DNA from: Planococcus citri
Lineage: Eukaryota > Arthropoda > Insecta > Hemiptera > Pseudococcidae
Length of the DNA: 64,000 bases
Reading direction: 5' to 3'
Assembly: GCF_950023065.1 (NCBI RefSeq)
Contig: NC_088677.1
Location: 88,437,469 to 88,501,468, forward strand
Numbering within the stretch: position 1 is the stretch's first letter; each line of letters begins with the position of its first letter. Made by a program: the position numbers and the translations under genes. Of the stretch, positions 22,419-33,103 are shown in pieces. The notes beneath the pieces were generated by a model. That model worked only from the letters and a program-made list of their open reading frames with translations, had not been told where the DNA came from and made no database searches.

Positions 22419-22496
22419 TATAAAAAGACGCTTTAGCATTATCGAACCAGCCGAACGGGCGCATCAAAAAGCGACGATGGCGACGCAGCGGTGAGG
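22419..22496 (+). promoter_or_regulatory. Candidate TATA promoter with a tiny first coding exon
   Basis: TATAAAAAG lies at 22419-22427, putting an expected start site near 22,449. An ATG in good context (A at -3, G at +4) lies at 22,477. After four full codons (MATQ) and two bases of a fifth, the sequence reads CG|GTGAGG, a good 5' splice donor at 22,491. TATA boxes with very short first coding exons are common in insect cuticle and secreted-protein genes. No second exon was identified and no initiator consensus is present. Confidence 0.28.
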
Positions 22497-22499
22497 AAG

Positions 22500-24165
22500 T
22501 ATATCGCTATATAGAACTACGCGAAAAATTCACTTCGACGACATCGTTATATAATTTATTAACGTACATGATTTTTTATACACTATGATAGAATGTGTAC
22601 ACAAACTGCCATCGCGTACGCCGTTGTCTGCATGGTCGTGTTTTTCTTTTTTGGTGTGTATGAAATATGAATCTTAAATAAAGCGAAATAAGGTAGACTG
22701 TGTGTTTTGTAGCCAAAGTAAGCGAGTACTTTGGTGCAAATGCTCGTATATCACCTCGATGGTATATTTCGTTTATTATTATTTTTTTTCCAAAACATTT
22801 ATCTTCGACGTTATTTTATACATACAAGGAAACTATACTTTTATACCAGCTGTAAGTACGCAGTCGTGTACTGTACGAGTATGTACTTTTTTGAGCGAGA
22901 ATATGCTTCGTATTATTATTCGCATGTTGAAGTGTTAAATATTGAGAAGGCTGAGGTCCCAGTCCCTGCTACCTACTCGCGAGCAGAAGCACAGAAAAGA
23001 AGGTGTGCGGTTTCTTGTACCTAGTTTATACATACGTTGAACGAATGAATATCTCTGTGGAGCCATGAAACTTGATTCAAACACGTCGGAAAAAACGTTC
23101 AAGTAGGGAGCTCGCGTGTGTAAAATTAAACGTTTTATGTTACCTGCGTATTGTTAAGTGAAGTTATATGTTGTATCATTGAATGTTATTCAAGAGTTTC
23201 GCTTTCGTATCGTTTCGAGAGAGAGAGAGAGAGAGAGCAAAATGTAAAATGTTTCGTAGCATATTCGAATGTTTTTTTCTTTCGTTTTTTCTCTTTTTTT
23301 TTTTTGAGAAAGAAGAGAATTCTGTACTACGCGAAGAGGTCTCTTCTCACGAAAACGAAACGCGACGAATGCTCAAAATTTAAATTAAACCAGCTCGCGT
23401 ATATTTTTTTTAGTGTAGCGCGCGTGTAATAAAATTAAGAGACGATATTAAAAACAACGCAGGTAGGTAACGCGAAAACGAGTAACACGACGCGTCACCT
23501 TGTACACCTCGCCTTGTCCCGTCTAATGATTTAAAATTGTTGAAAATAATAAAATGATGAAATGAGAAAAAAAAACCCAACGCGAACAAAGAGAGATCTA
23601 AACGATATAGTCGAGAAAAAGTGAACCGAAAAAGAAAAGAAGAAAAGCGAACGTATTCGCAAGAGATGATGATACAACAAGGCGCTATTTATTCGTTAAC
23701 CTCGCAGGCCCCGAAGCGAAGCACGATTATTACGAGAAAGGACCCAGCAGAAAACACTCGTTCGAAGCGTACACTATATAAGAAGAAAACTATCTCGATG
23801 ATTTAATTAAATCGTTAAATAATAATGAATTAAATGTTGGAGAGAATAAGGTCGTATTCGAGGTTACGTTGTAGGTATCGTAGCTGTAGCTAGCAGCAAT
23901 TAGCTGAGTGTACTTATTACTTGGTGTCAGCGAGGAAGTAATATTCTATGCATCGAATAATGCCAGTACCAACGTCAAGCAATAAGTTTATGATATGTGT
24001 CGTCAGCGATGTGAAATTAATAATCATGCTCGAGTTTCTTCGAGCAACTCGACGAGTGAATTCTTCGATTATTTATTTTTGCACAAATTCGAATTCGAGG
24101 GTATTCCTTAATTTAGTTTCATTTTATCGAGATATGTAGTACTTGGGGTGTCAAATTCGTCAAGT
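22500..24165. other. No gene recognised; GA microsatellite at 23.22 kb
   Basis: A (GA)n run spans about 23,216-23,238. ORFs of up to 97 codons overlap it or other low-complexity text and lack domains. If the 22.4-kb promoter is real, this would be its first intron. Confidence 0.4.
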
Positions 24166-24720
24166 TTGGTACTTAGTTTGCATCAAATTTCGCTATTCAA
24201 TTGCAATTACAAAATTGAAATTTGTTTATTTTTTTTGGATCCAAAATTTTAGAATTTGAATGTTCGAGTTTTTAAAAATTTCAATTTCGAAAATGACACA
24301 AGCTAGAGGGAAAATTTTCATGAAAAATCACGAGAATTCAAGTTGATAAAATTGGGAAAAAATTCAGGCGAAAATCTTCATCAAAATTCAGAGCAAAATC
24401 ATGGAAAAATTATTTTGGAAAAAAATCACCACCAAAATTCAAGATGTGAAAATCAAATAAAACAGGAGAAAATCCACTAAAAACCATCGAGAAATTCAAA
24501 AATAATAATATGTACCTGTTGAAATTAAAGACCTCCTAAGTAGGTACATTTCAAAAGAAAATCATCAAAATAAAATTTTGAAAAAAAAAGGAAATTGGTG
24601 AAAGATCTCGGAAAAAGTAACTTTTAGTAACCAACATTATTAAAAAGTAACCATAAGTTACTATTAGTAATTTTAGTAACTTGGTTACTTAAGATGTAAC
24701 CGAGTACAATCCCTGTGAGA
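24166..24720. repeat. A-rich degenerate repeat tract, inverse of 20.5-22.0 kb
   Basis: Purine-rich words such as 'aaaattcatcaaaattcaga' and 'gaaaaattcaggcgaaaat' mirror the T-rich tract upstream, and 'agtaaccataagttactatt' closes it. It is non-coding. Confidence 0.35.
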
Positions 24721-24982
24721 TGTATGCGATCATCACTCCAGTGCAGTATTTTTTATATAGGAACTCTGGTTTAGGGAAATCCTACTTACATAAAAAAACG
24801 ACAGAACCGATTCCGATGAGACTTGAAATCTCACAAGGCCTCCGCCATTCTTACAATCGACGACCATCACCATGAGGTCTTCGAAGAAAATCGAAAACAA
24901 AATAATGAAAAATTATGTACATGTAAATCTGAATTTTCTGGAATGAGCTCATCATCACGATCCCAGACACTCAAAATGTGAA

Positions 24983-25036
24983 TATAAAAGTCACTCCCCG
25001 GCCCAACTTTCACTATCGCAACAAACACAGTAAGTA
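24983..25036 (+). promoter_or_regulatory. Candidate TATA promoter with nearby splice donor
   Basis: TATAAAAG at 24983-24990 is followed 29 bases later by TTTCACTATC, a plausible initiator near 25,012. GTAAGT then starts at 25,030 (ACA|GTAAGT). The implied exon is only about 18 nt and non-coding, which is unusual, so chance is a real alternative. Confidence 0.2.
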
Positions 25037-26084
25037 CCTCTACCTACTCGACTTTCCTTACGAAAAGTCCGTAGCAGGCATAAAACGTGACACATATGTA
25101 TACATATTTTTGGTTTTAAAATGAAGCAGAAATAGAACGAACATCTTCAGACGAAAGAAGAATCATCAACATATGACTTAATTTACGCGTAGTAAATCTC
25201 GACGAAAACTCGTAGAATTAAATTTGAATGAGCCAGTCAACTGTCAAGGGCACAAATCATGCCCTACAGAGAGAAACGTCCCAAATTTTACCGCATCGCA
25301 AACACAAATCTTGACGTGAATTTTTTCGCCTCTCGTTGTACATTCTCCACATTAACCGAATGGTTTATAATTTCCCCCTTTTTTTAATACTGTAATTCGC
25401 GTAATCCGTTTTTAAAATCGGGTTTTCCTACAGTTAGAAAACTCTCGTACAAAATACGCGGCGGCGTCGTTTCCTGGCCTAAATTCTCAGCCCACGACGA
25501 CGACGACAATTCGGCAAAATTCGACAATGGAGAATGGATACGACTAAGGCCCGTTTTCGGTCGCTGCGGAAACGGCAACAGAAACAGCCCATCTACAATA
25601 TAAATCGAAGTATTTCAAAACTGTCATCAAACTTTCCGCGAGGTAATCCTTTACGGCAAATATATCGTCGAAAGTTCAACATGTCTATAACAACTAGTAG
25701 GTACCTAAACCTATACTATACGAGTATACTATCGATATATAATATACTATACGTAGGTATACGGCAATGTGCGGTTACTTCGAATGAAAGTTCCGCTTTT
25801 GGCTATTTTCTTCCACACAATATGCTCGCTCTCTTCGCACACACCATTCCACGTTTCCCAATCACATCGATATACCACGTATACTTACCTAAACCTATAT
25901 AGTTGCGTACACAAATACACTTATACACGATGCTATATACGAGTAGGTAGGCACAAATCGTTGGTATGTTTTCCATCGCTACACTCACACACAAATATGT
26001 AAACCAACAAACTGCCACACTTTCTGTAAATACAGCTTCGTTGTAGGTACGGACAAAAATCATTCGTGTACAATCGAGGTAGGT
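25037..26084. other. No gene recognised
   Basis: Overlapping ORFs of up to 122 codons at 25.5-26.06 kb read through TAC/GTA-rich text on both strands and have no domain or codon signature. Nothing else is evident. Confidence 0.45.
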
Positions 26085-26460
26085 AGGTACGATGGGATTA
26101 TTCTGGCGAGAAGACCTTGTGAACCAGCACTCTGCGATTTGAACGAAGACAAGCTAGATTGGAAAGAGCATGTCCTAGAACCCCTGTAACCAAGGTTTCA
26201 AGTTGGAAGTTCATTTTTGGATTTTCAAAAAAAAAAAAATGTTTCAGGAACAATTTTTAAACTTTTTCATAAAATGCAATTTTTTTTGTGCAGAGTGAAC
26301 CATTTAGCCCCCATGTAGGGACGGGTTAAGAATATCCTTAATCTTTATGGTACCCTCTGCCTGTTGTAATAGGCGACTAAAAGAGGACCAGGCAAGCACA
26401 GAGGACTAGATAGCAGCCCTATCACCGTGATATATCAGGCATGGCTGGTAACCAAGTCAG

Positions 26461-27533
26461 ATGAAAATCTACCTTACTCAAAATACACAAACAACAGGAA
26501 ACGGATGGAACAATGGGATCACAGGCGGAGGTGAACCCTTGGTTAAAATAAAAACGCGCGCAAACAAAAGAAAATACAAATTTGGAAACTGGAATGCAAG
26601 AAGATATGCAGCCAAGGAAGCAGAAATAAATGAAATTCTAAGCAGCAGAAATATAGACTTTGCCGTGATGTCTGAAACAAAGAAGAAAGGAAGTAGAACA
26701 ATTGAATCTGGAAATTACATAGTTATCTACAGCAGAGTCGACAAGAAAACTAGAGCTGCAGGCGGAGTGATGTTACACATATATAATAAACAATGTGAAA
26801 ACATTGACTCATACAACATATGCCATGAAAGAATTGTATCAGCAAGGATGAGATTGAAAAAAGACTCTCTTACAATAATCAGAGTATATGCACCAGAAGA
26901 GGGAAGAGATGAGCAAAGTGAAGAGTTCTACAAGCAACTACAGAGGGCAGTACAAGCAGTAAATCCAGAAGATGAATTGATAATGGCAGGAAACTTGAAT
27001 GCCCAGGTAGGAGATAAGCGTGTAAAGACAGTAACTGGTAGGTATGTATGGAACAGAAGGAATGAATACAAATGGGAAGAGACTGATAGATTTTAGCACT
27101 TTCAATGGACTAAGAATCATGAACATATTCTACCAACACAAAAAAGATCACAAGATGACATGGAGCAATACAAGAGGACAAAGCTCAATGATCTACCATT
27201 TTATAGCCAACAAAAACGCCGCAAAGAAATTCTTGGATGTAAGAACATACAGAGGTTTAGAAATAGGCACTGACCATCATTTTGTTCAAGGAGTAATGAG
27301 AATGGAAACAACAAGAATACCAGCCAGGAAAAATGAAAAGAAAATCAACACAAGAGCCCTGGATGACCCAATCAACCAATGGCTGTACCAAAGATGGATG
27401 AACATCATAAGTGAAGAGATACCAAAAAGCCAAGACACAGAAGAAGAATGGAAAAATATCAAATCCATTGTGACAAAAGCAGCAAAAGAAAGCTTAGGAA
27501 TGGTTCCTTGCAGAATCAGGGCAAAGCAAATGA
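26461..27533 (+). pseudogene. Endonuclease domain and linker of the RTE-like element (frameshifted)
   Basis: The frame opening at 26,461 encodes the AP endonuclease-like fold: FGNWNARRYAAKEAEINEI, DFAVMSETKKKGSRT (catalytic Glu in SET), YIVIYSRVDK and RAAGGVMLHI, ERIVSARMRL, TIIRVYAPEEGRDE, then DELIMAGNLNAQVGD. In the last block the usual GDFNA is GNLNA, a missing catalytic Asp. Near 27,085 the reading shifts to the frame of 27,044-27,550 (LIDFSTFNGLRIMNIFYQHK, KMTWSNTRGQSSMIYHFI, GTDHHFVQGVMRM), the C-terminal endonuclease motifs; the usual Asp of the DY/DH motif is partly altered. The linker continues until the nested insertion. Confidence 0.85.
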
Positions 27534-28057
27534 GAGGGGTTTTGCGATAAGGGCCCTTGTGGTGATAATTTCAATTTTTTCAGGAGAGAGAAAACATCGA
27601 ATTGCATCGATTTTTTCGATTTGATTTTTTTTTGATTTTCGGGTGCAGTGTTGTCTTGCGCATAGGTTGGATGGGAAATTTTGACGAAATTCGTTCATCA
27701 TCGCCTGATACATATCTGTGATTTAGAAAAGGGACCTTGTGGTGAACAGTCGAATTTACACAACGTTACAGACCACCCCGCAAAAAAATACCGAGAAATT
27801 TGGATTCACCGTGAAATTTTACATAGGTAACAACAATAAAATAATTTTTCCATCGACCTTCTTTTCTTTTTTTTAAAAATCAAAAACAAACAAAAATTTT
27901 GTTTTTCGATTTCCCAAAAATGTGAGTTTAAAACAAGAAGTTGATTAGATAGGCGAAATCTGATTGCACCATTCGATTTCTCGTGAAAAAGTAAGTCGGA
28001 ATCGCCAATAAAAAAAAACATCGAATCACCACAAGGACCCATATCGCGAAACGCCTC
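27534..28057. mobile_element. 524-bp TIR element nested in the RTE-like element
   Basis: Imperfect inverted repeats of about 33 bp begin GAGGGGTTTTGCGATAAGGG on the left and read GAGGCGTTTCGCGATATGGG from the right, both continuing to 'ccttgtggtgat'. TGA flanks both sides (27531-33 and 28058-60). The linker reading frame of the host element resumes at once (NWDNKIQELIQKKRHAFREF). A third internal copy of 'gggaccttgtggtga' lies near 27,730. There is no transposase. The 3-bp duplication suggests PIF/Harbinger or a relative, but this is tentative. Confidence 0.8.
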
Positions 28058-28060
28058 TGA

Positions 28061-29209
28061 AATAAAGAATTGGGACAACAAAATCCAAGAACTCATACAA
28101 AAGAAAAGACATGCATTTAGAGAATTCATGAGCTCAAAAAGTGAGGTTGATGGTGAAGAATATCGAAAACAGTTGGCAAAAGTCAAGAGAAAGTCTAGGA
28201 AATTACAGAGAGAGAGCTGGGAAAATTTCATCACATTCATGGAGCATGACACATATACAAGTTACGGCTAAAGGTGTATAAGATCATAAGGAGAATTTTG
28301 ACACAAATTTTAACGAAAGAGTGGGTTTGCCAAAAATTAAAATCAATGATGCAAAGGAATATTTTGAAGAACTCTGGAGTGATGAAAATGCACAAGATAC
28401 AACGATAGAAGAAGAAATTGGAGAAACAGAAGACAAAATTTCATTTAAAGAGCTACAAGAAGCTTTGAAAACAGCAAAAAATGAATCAACAGTACTTTTC
28501 GCAGATGATCAAGCAGTACTAGACGAAACAGAAAATGATCTACAGAGATCAATGTACAATCTAACAAAGACATCAGAAAAGTATGAACAATGGCCTTCAA
28601 AGGAAAGAGACCAGTAAGAAGCAAGCTTGTAATTAATGGAAAAATCATCGAACAGGTCAATAATTTCAAATACCTGGGAAACACGATATCATACCAGGGA
28701 GAAGTATATGTTGATGGAAAGATTGCAAAGTTAATGAGAGTCACAGGACTGATAAATAGGACCCTGAGAAGCAATAAGGTGTGAAAAGAAACAAGATTGA
28801 AGGTGTACAATACCCTAGCAATACCAATGATGACTTATGGAAGCGAGGTATGGGCACTGAAGAAATCTGATAAAAGAAGAATAACGGCAGCGGAGATGAA
28901 GTTCATGAGGAGAACGACAGGGGTGACTCTCAGAGACAGAGTCCCATCTGAGAAAATAACAGCAGATCTCGGAGTGATGCCAGTCATGAAAAAGATAAAA
29001 AAGTATAGGAAAGATTGGAGAAATCATGTCAAAAGGATGGAGGAAACAAGATCACCAAAACAGGTCCTCCAATATACACCAACGGGGTAGAGAAGCAGAG
29101 GGAGACCGAGGAGGAAACTCACTGATACCTCCGGCTCATCCTCAACAGGTTCCACACCGCAGCAGACAGGCCAACAGGCCACCGCTTACAAGGAAACGAC
29201 GACGACGAC
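28061..29209 (+). pseudogene. RT remnant and C-terminal region of the RTE-like element
   Basis: The linker (KSKRKLQ-like basic text, then a stop near 28,270) is followed by an open segment from 28,321 with KINDAKEYFEELWSDENAQ. It then jumps from FKELQEALKTAKNE straight to TVLFADDQAVL, so the RT fingers and first palm block are deleted. After a frameshift, KLVINGKIIEQVNNFKYLGN continues at 28,590. From 28,797 the thumb and tail follow (VYNTLAIPMMTYGSEVWALK, EMKFMRRTTGV, KKYRKDWRNHVKRMEE). The closing Arg-rich motif (GRPRRKW type) is scrambled by a frameshift near 29,090. FADD survives but the enzyme cannot work. Confidence 0.8.
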
Positions 29210-29450
29210 GTGAACCATTTAGGTATTTTATTTAATTGAAAAGTTTGAAAATCGCTCTTTTAACAGTTCTTTTGAGTTCTTGAAATTTTCTAAAACTAAA
29301 ATCCAAGAATGAATTTCAGTTTTGGAGATTTTGATTATGACGAAGGTTTGAAGACACACTTTCTCAATCTGGCGTGGTTTCGTCCAAATCGAAGAGTATG
29401 TATTAGTAGAAAACGTTCTCTTATCAGGCAAGCTCCAGAGCATCTAGTGT

Positions 29451-31110
29451 TTTAATGAACATTTCGCGCATGTCACCTCCTCCCCTAGTCTCCTCTCCCC
29501 CTCCACCGCATTGGATTTTAAAATCTGCCCACATAACACACGTTTTCAGCAACAGAAATCAGAAAGTTCAAATTAGTCACTTTTCATGCCATCTTCACTG
29601 ACGAGTTCTCGCTCTCTTTGAGCCATGCTCAGCTACTTACCTAAAAAGTATAATAACTTGGGCAAAACGTTAGCTTTGAAGAAAATAAAAAATTAATTAC
29701 ACACTTCTGAAGGGCTTTTTTCACACGCATCGCTAATATTTTTCTCTCGCGAAAACCTGAAATGAAAAAGAAGAAAAAAAGATGCCGAGCGAAACGTAAG
29801 CGTAAAACGTGTTTGTGTTTAATTTCGTTTAATAATATAAAATGAACAACAAGCACTTAAACAAGCTACGTACCTTTAATTAATTCTTACAATGGTGAAA
29901 AGTTGAAATAAATGAAATGTCGGTCGTTATTCTCTCTCGCTTATATATAACTTACGAATTTATACACACTACACAGCTATAGTCGAAACGAGCGACGAGC
30001 TGCAATTCACGCAAAAATGAAAGTTTTTAATAAGAAAATCGGTTTAATAATACCTAGCGTCTTTCGCGCCAAACGTTCTGTTCTTTTTACCGAAGCGAAC
30101 GAGGGAAATTTCACCTTTTGTGAAAAGAGTGCTCGAGAAAACCTTAACCCTATACAGTTCGAAGATGTTTAATCAGGGCCCACGTTACCGATTTTCGTTT
30201 CATCTTCGTCGTCACGATTTCCATTGCAATGCTTCGCAGATGCGTAAATACAAAATACGGAATAGAAGACAAGAAATGCTGCCCCGACTCCTTAACTAAT
30301 CCATACTGGTTGCAAGCCAGGCTGCGGTGTCAGTTAAGTTGCCTACACTGCCCGCCGTAAATATCGTTTTTGATTTTGTATCGTCACCTGACCTACCTCC
30401 CAATTCTCCAAATTAACCTAGCTGAAATTGACTCAACAATCATATCAGTTCCACGATTGATATTTCAATGTTTTACCGTTAACTGTATTAAAGCTTGAAA
30501 ATACTCGATTTTTTTAAAATCACTTTTTATTACGATGTTTTTTTTGCTCCGTTGGTAAAAGAGAAAATTCTTTCGGACACGTTTTATTTTTTTACAAACT
30601 ATTTTTAAAATGGAAAATTTTCACTTTCGACCATTAACTTTAAAAGTTTTATTTGTTTTTTTTTTTCTATTCTTTCTTCCGAAGTTTTAGAGTAAATTTC
30701 GAGTTTTTTTTCCTCTCAGAATTGGCGCAATAAACTGAAATCATTTTCTCGAAACTTCATTTAGTAAAAGTTTATACTAATAAAAGTGAGATATAAATTT
30801 TTCTCGAAGAGTACAGTGTGACGAGAAGGGAAAGGAACGAATTGAGGAAATTGCAAGAAAATGAGAAAAGAAGACGAAAGATGCTGGAATATTTCACGAT
30901 TTTCGCAATTTCTTTTTTGATCTTATGTGTTTCATTTTTTTTTCTTCAAATCAGTCGCGTTTCTTTTCTTTTTTCGATTTAATTTGAAGTTTCCAATAAG
31001 GTGAAGAAGAATAAACGAACTCTTGTTTTTGTTTTTGGAATTTTCCTATATTTTCAATCGCTGTTTGGAGGGAGGGAAAATGCGATTATTATTGTCGTTT
31101 TACAAGTAAT
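29451..31110. other. No gene recognised
   Basis: The stretch is AT-rich with purine and pyrimidine runs. ORFs are short and without domains. A ratchet-like splice site at 29,640 is listed separately. Confidence 0.45.
29633..29665 (-). promoter_or_regulatory. Candidate recursive (ratchet) splice site, weaker
   Basis: The minus strand reads TTATTATACTTTTTAG directly followed by GTAAGTAG, with the junction between 29,641 and 29,640. The donor is strong. The pyrimidine tract is shorter than at 9.17 and 45.09 kb, so this is the least certain of the three. Confidence 0.3.
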
Positions 31111-31114
31111 ACTA

Positions 31115-31260
31115 ATGAGGCAACTTTTTGAACTCGCATACTTCGATTTGAACGAATAAACCAAGCTAGATCGAAGAGCATGTTCTAAAACTACCGTAAC
31201 TAAAATTTAAGATGTCCGAGTTCATTATTTTAGATTTCTAGCGAATAATTTTAGCGATAT
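31115..31260. repeat. Foldback family C/B terminal fragment
   Basis: It contains 'cttcgatttgaacgaataaa', 'ccaagctagatcgaagagca' and 'tgttctaaaac', matching the ends of the family B and C elements. No partner arm was found. Confidence 0.5.
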
Positions 31261-32800
31261 TTTTTGAACTAAGTACGTGAACCAATGTGAATAAATTCCT
31301 TCAACTCGACTTCCATACATCAACGACTAATAACTGTGGCCCATTCTAATATCCTCCCAACAACTTTCAGGGACGATAGAGTAAAAAAAGCGAAACAAAA
31401 TAAATGCCACCGCAGTTATCGAGTTTTCTAGGCAAAGGAAGGGTCGTTGTAATGTAAAATCGTTTAGTCGATTCAGCTTTGCAAAGTGTTTCGCGTTTGT
31501 TTTCGTAATGTTATGTGGACTATTTACCCACATCTTAGCTGTTTGTTATCGTCGACCCTGATGCTCTGTCTGCGTCCATCTCCATTTCCATAATAGCTCG
31601 GCTCATCTCGTATGTGTACCGATGGTATTAAGAACAGATCGAGTTAGCGGTTAAATATTTACCTCGATGGTCAGAAGTACGTACTACCTACCCTTGTTTC
31701 ACATCGTCACGTACAGAATACATAGGTGACCATTTTTACACTATACACACATACAAGACAGACGTAGGTACCTCTACGTTCACATAAAATTGCCAATCTC
31801 GAGAAAATAACACAAACCTCCGATTTCGTTCGAATCGACGCGTGTTCTCGTTAGCGGTTTATTATGACCAATTAATTACCATTATACCGAGCGAGATAGT
31901 CCGAAAGAAATGCTCAAAAGTGTCCCATAGATAGTTAATAAAGCGTCTTTTCGAGGCGAACGGACGAATAACGATCGAAATAATTGATGATGGTGCGTCT
32001 TGTTGTTGTTTTTTTTTTTTAATGGTGCCTCTTAATTCTGCGCCAGGTATGGTGTGATAAATTCGACTAATGGGTTTCGAATACTACATAGCTCGTATAT
32101 ACTTGGTGCGATCTGTTTCTATAGCCTTTCGGCTGTGCGTAGGTTTTTCTTCGATACTACAACAACATAATTAAGATCCTGACTCGTCAAACGGTAGCGG
32201 TCCAAGAAGATGGCAGCGAAAACGAATGGAAGGGTGTGTCAAGTTACATAGTGCTGGCGAATGTCGACGAGAGAGAGGCTACGACTACGAATGAATCTCT
32301 TCTCGCCAACGAGAGTGTAAAGGTCGTATATATTCTGTCGGCAGAATAAATGACATTTTAACGCTGCCACACAAACATACGCATGCCATGCCATGCCATG
32401 CCATACGGTGACAGAAGTGGTTGCAATATTCTCTCGTATGCTGTGTCAGTGTGTCTGTGTACTGTGTACTGTGTATAGAGGTGTTCGTATACGTAATAGG
32501 TATAGTATGTATTATCTGCTCGCGACGCTGCCTCATCGTATACGCTGCGTATTTCCGGGCTTTTCTCTTGTTTTGTTGTATAGTACTATACGTCACGTGT
32601 AGTACCCTATCACAAAGCAGAGAAGAGACAGAGGAATTTTATATATTACAATGTATTGTTTTGAAATATTTTCTAGCGTGGCAAGCGCTAGATTTCGACT
32701 AAGCTCGGGTAGGTTGCGTTGAATGTTGATGTAAACACCATCGCGCTGTGATTTTGATGTTTCAAATGATATTATGGTTAATCGTACGAACGCAATTTCT
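31261..32800. other. No gene recognised; (CATGC)n near 32.38 kb
   Basis: 'gccatgccatgccatgccat' at about 32,383-32,404 is a short pentanucleotide repeat. ORFs of about 70-100 codons on both strands around 32.3-32.7 kb overlap one another and lack domains. Confidence 0.45.
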
Positions 32801-32812
32801 TCAATTTTCAAG

Positions 32813-33045
32813 AAATTTGAAGGTCAAATGAGGCTTTGGTAGGGTCGAATCAAGAAAATGAGTTCATATTCGTATCCAGCGCTCTCGAAAACCTAATAAA
32901 CCATATGTCACACGATTTTTTCGATTTTCAGAAAATTTGGAGGGTCACAAGGGGCGTTGGAGGGGTCAAATCAAAAAAATAACTGGACATTCATATTCAG
33001 CGCCTTCGAAACCGTTTGAAACCATATGTCACACGATATTTGACA
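32813..33045. repeat. Tandem duplication, about 120 bp x 2
   Basis: Two units offset by 120 bp share 'gaaaatttggagggtcacaa' / 'gaaatttgaaggtcaaatga', then 'ccatatgtcacacgat'. Divergence is moderate. It lies directly left of the foldback element. Confidence 0.7.
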
Positions 33046-33103
33046 TTTTATTACATTTTGGCCAAAATGGTGGCACCTTCGGCTTATGATGGGTGAATCA
33101 GAC

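Larger units (their letters stand above)
26308..29209 (+). mobile_element. RTE-like non-LTR retrotransposon with 13-bp target duplication
   Basis: The element is bounded by perfect GTGAACCATTTAG repeats (26295-26307 and 29210-29222). In order it holds a 5' leader with a small stem ('gcctgttgtaataggc', about 26,360), an AP-type endonuclease, a linker, a short RT remnant with FADD, a thumb and C-terminal region, and a 3' end of CGA repeats in place of poly(A), as is common in RTE elements. The RT fingers and most of the palm are deleted. Several frameshifts are present and a 524-bp DNA element is inserted at 27,534. With both ends present it is unusually complete at its borders while dead inside. 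Confidence 0.85.
26085..29450. repeat. Foldback family C copy, split by an RTE-like element
   Basis: The left part (26,085-26,307) has 'tgcgatttgaacgaagacaa', 'gctagattggaaagagcatg' and 'ttcatttttggattttcaaa'. The right part (29,210-29,450) carries the same modules inverted ('gtttcgtccaaatcgaagag', 'tttctcaatctggcg'). Removing the retroelement would bring the two arms together as a foldback element of roughly 0.5 kb. The modules match the ends of the 33.1-34.6 kb element. Confidence 0.55.

Noticed and set aside
25534..26063. Overlapping ORFs of 77-122 codons on both strands
   Set aside because: They read TAC/GTA-rich simple sequence. No domain, and both strands are equally open, as expected where stop codons are rare by composition.
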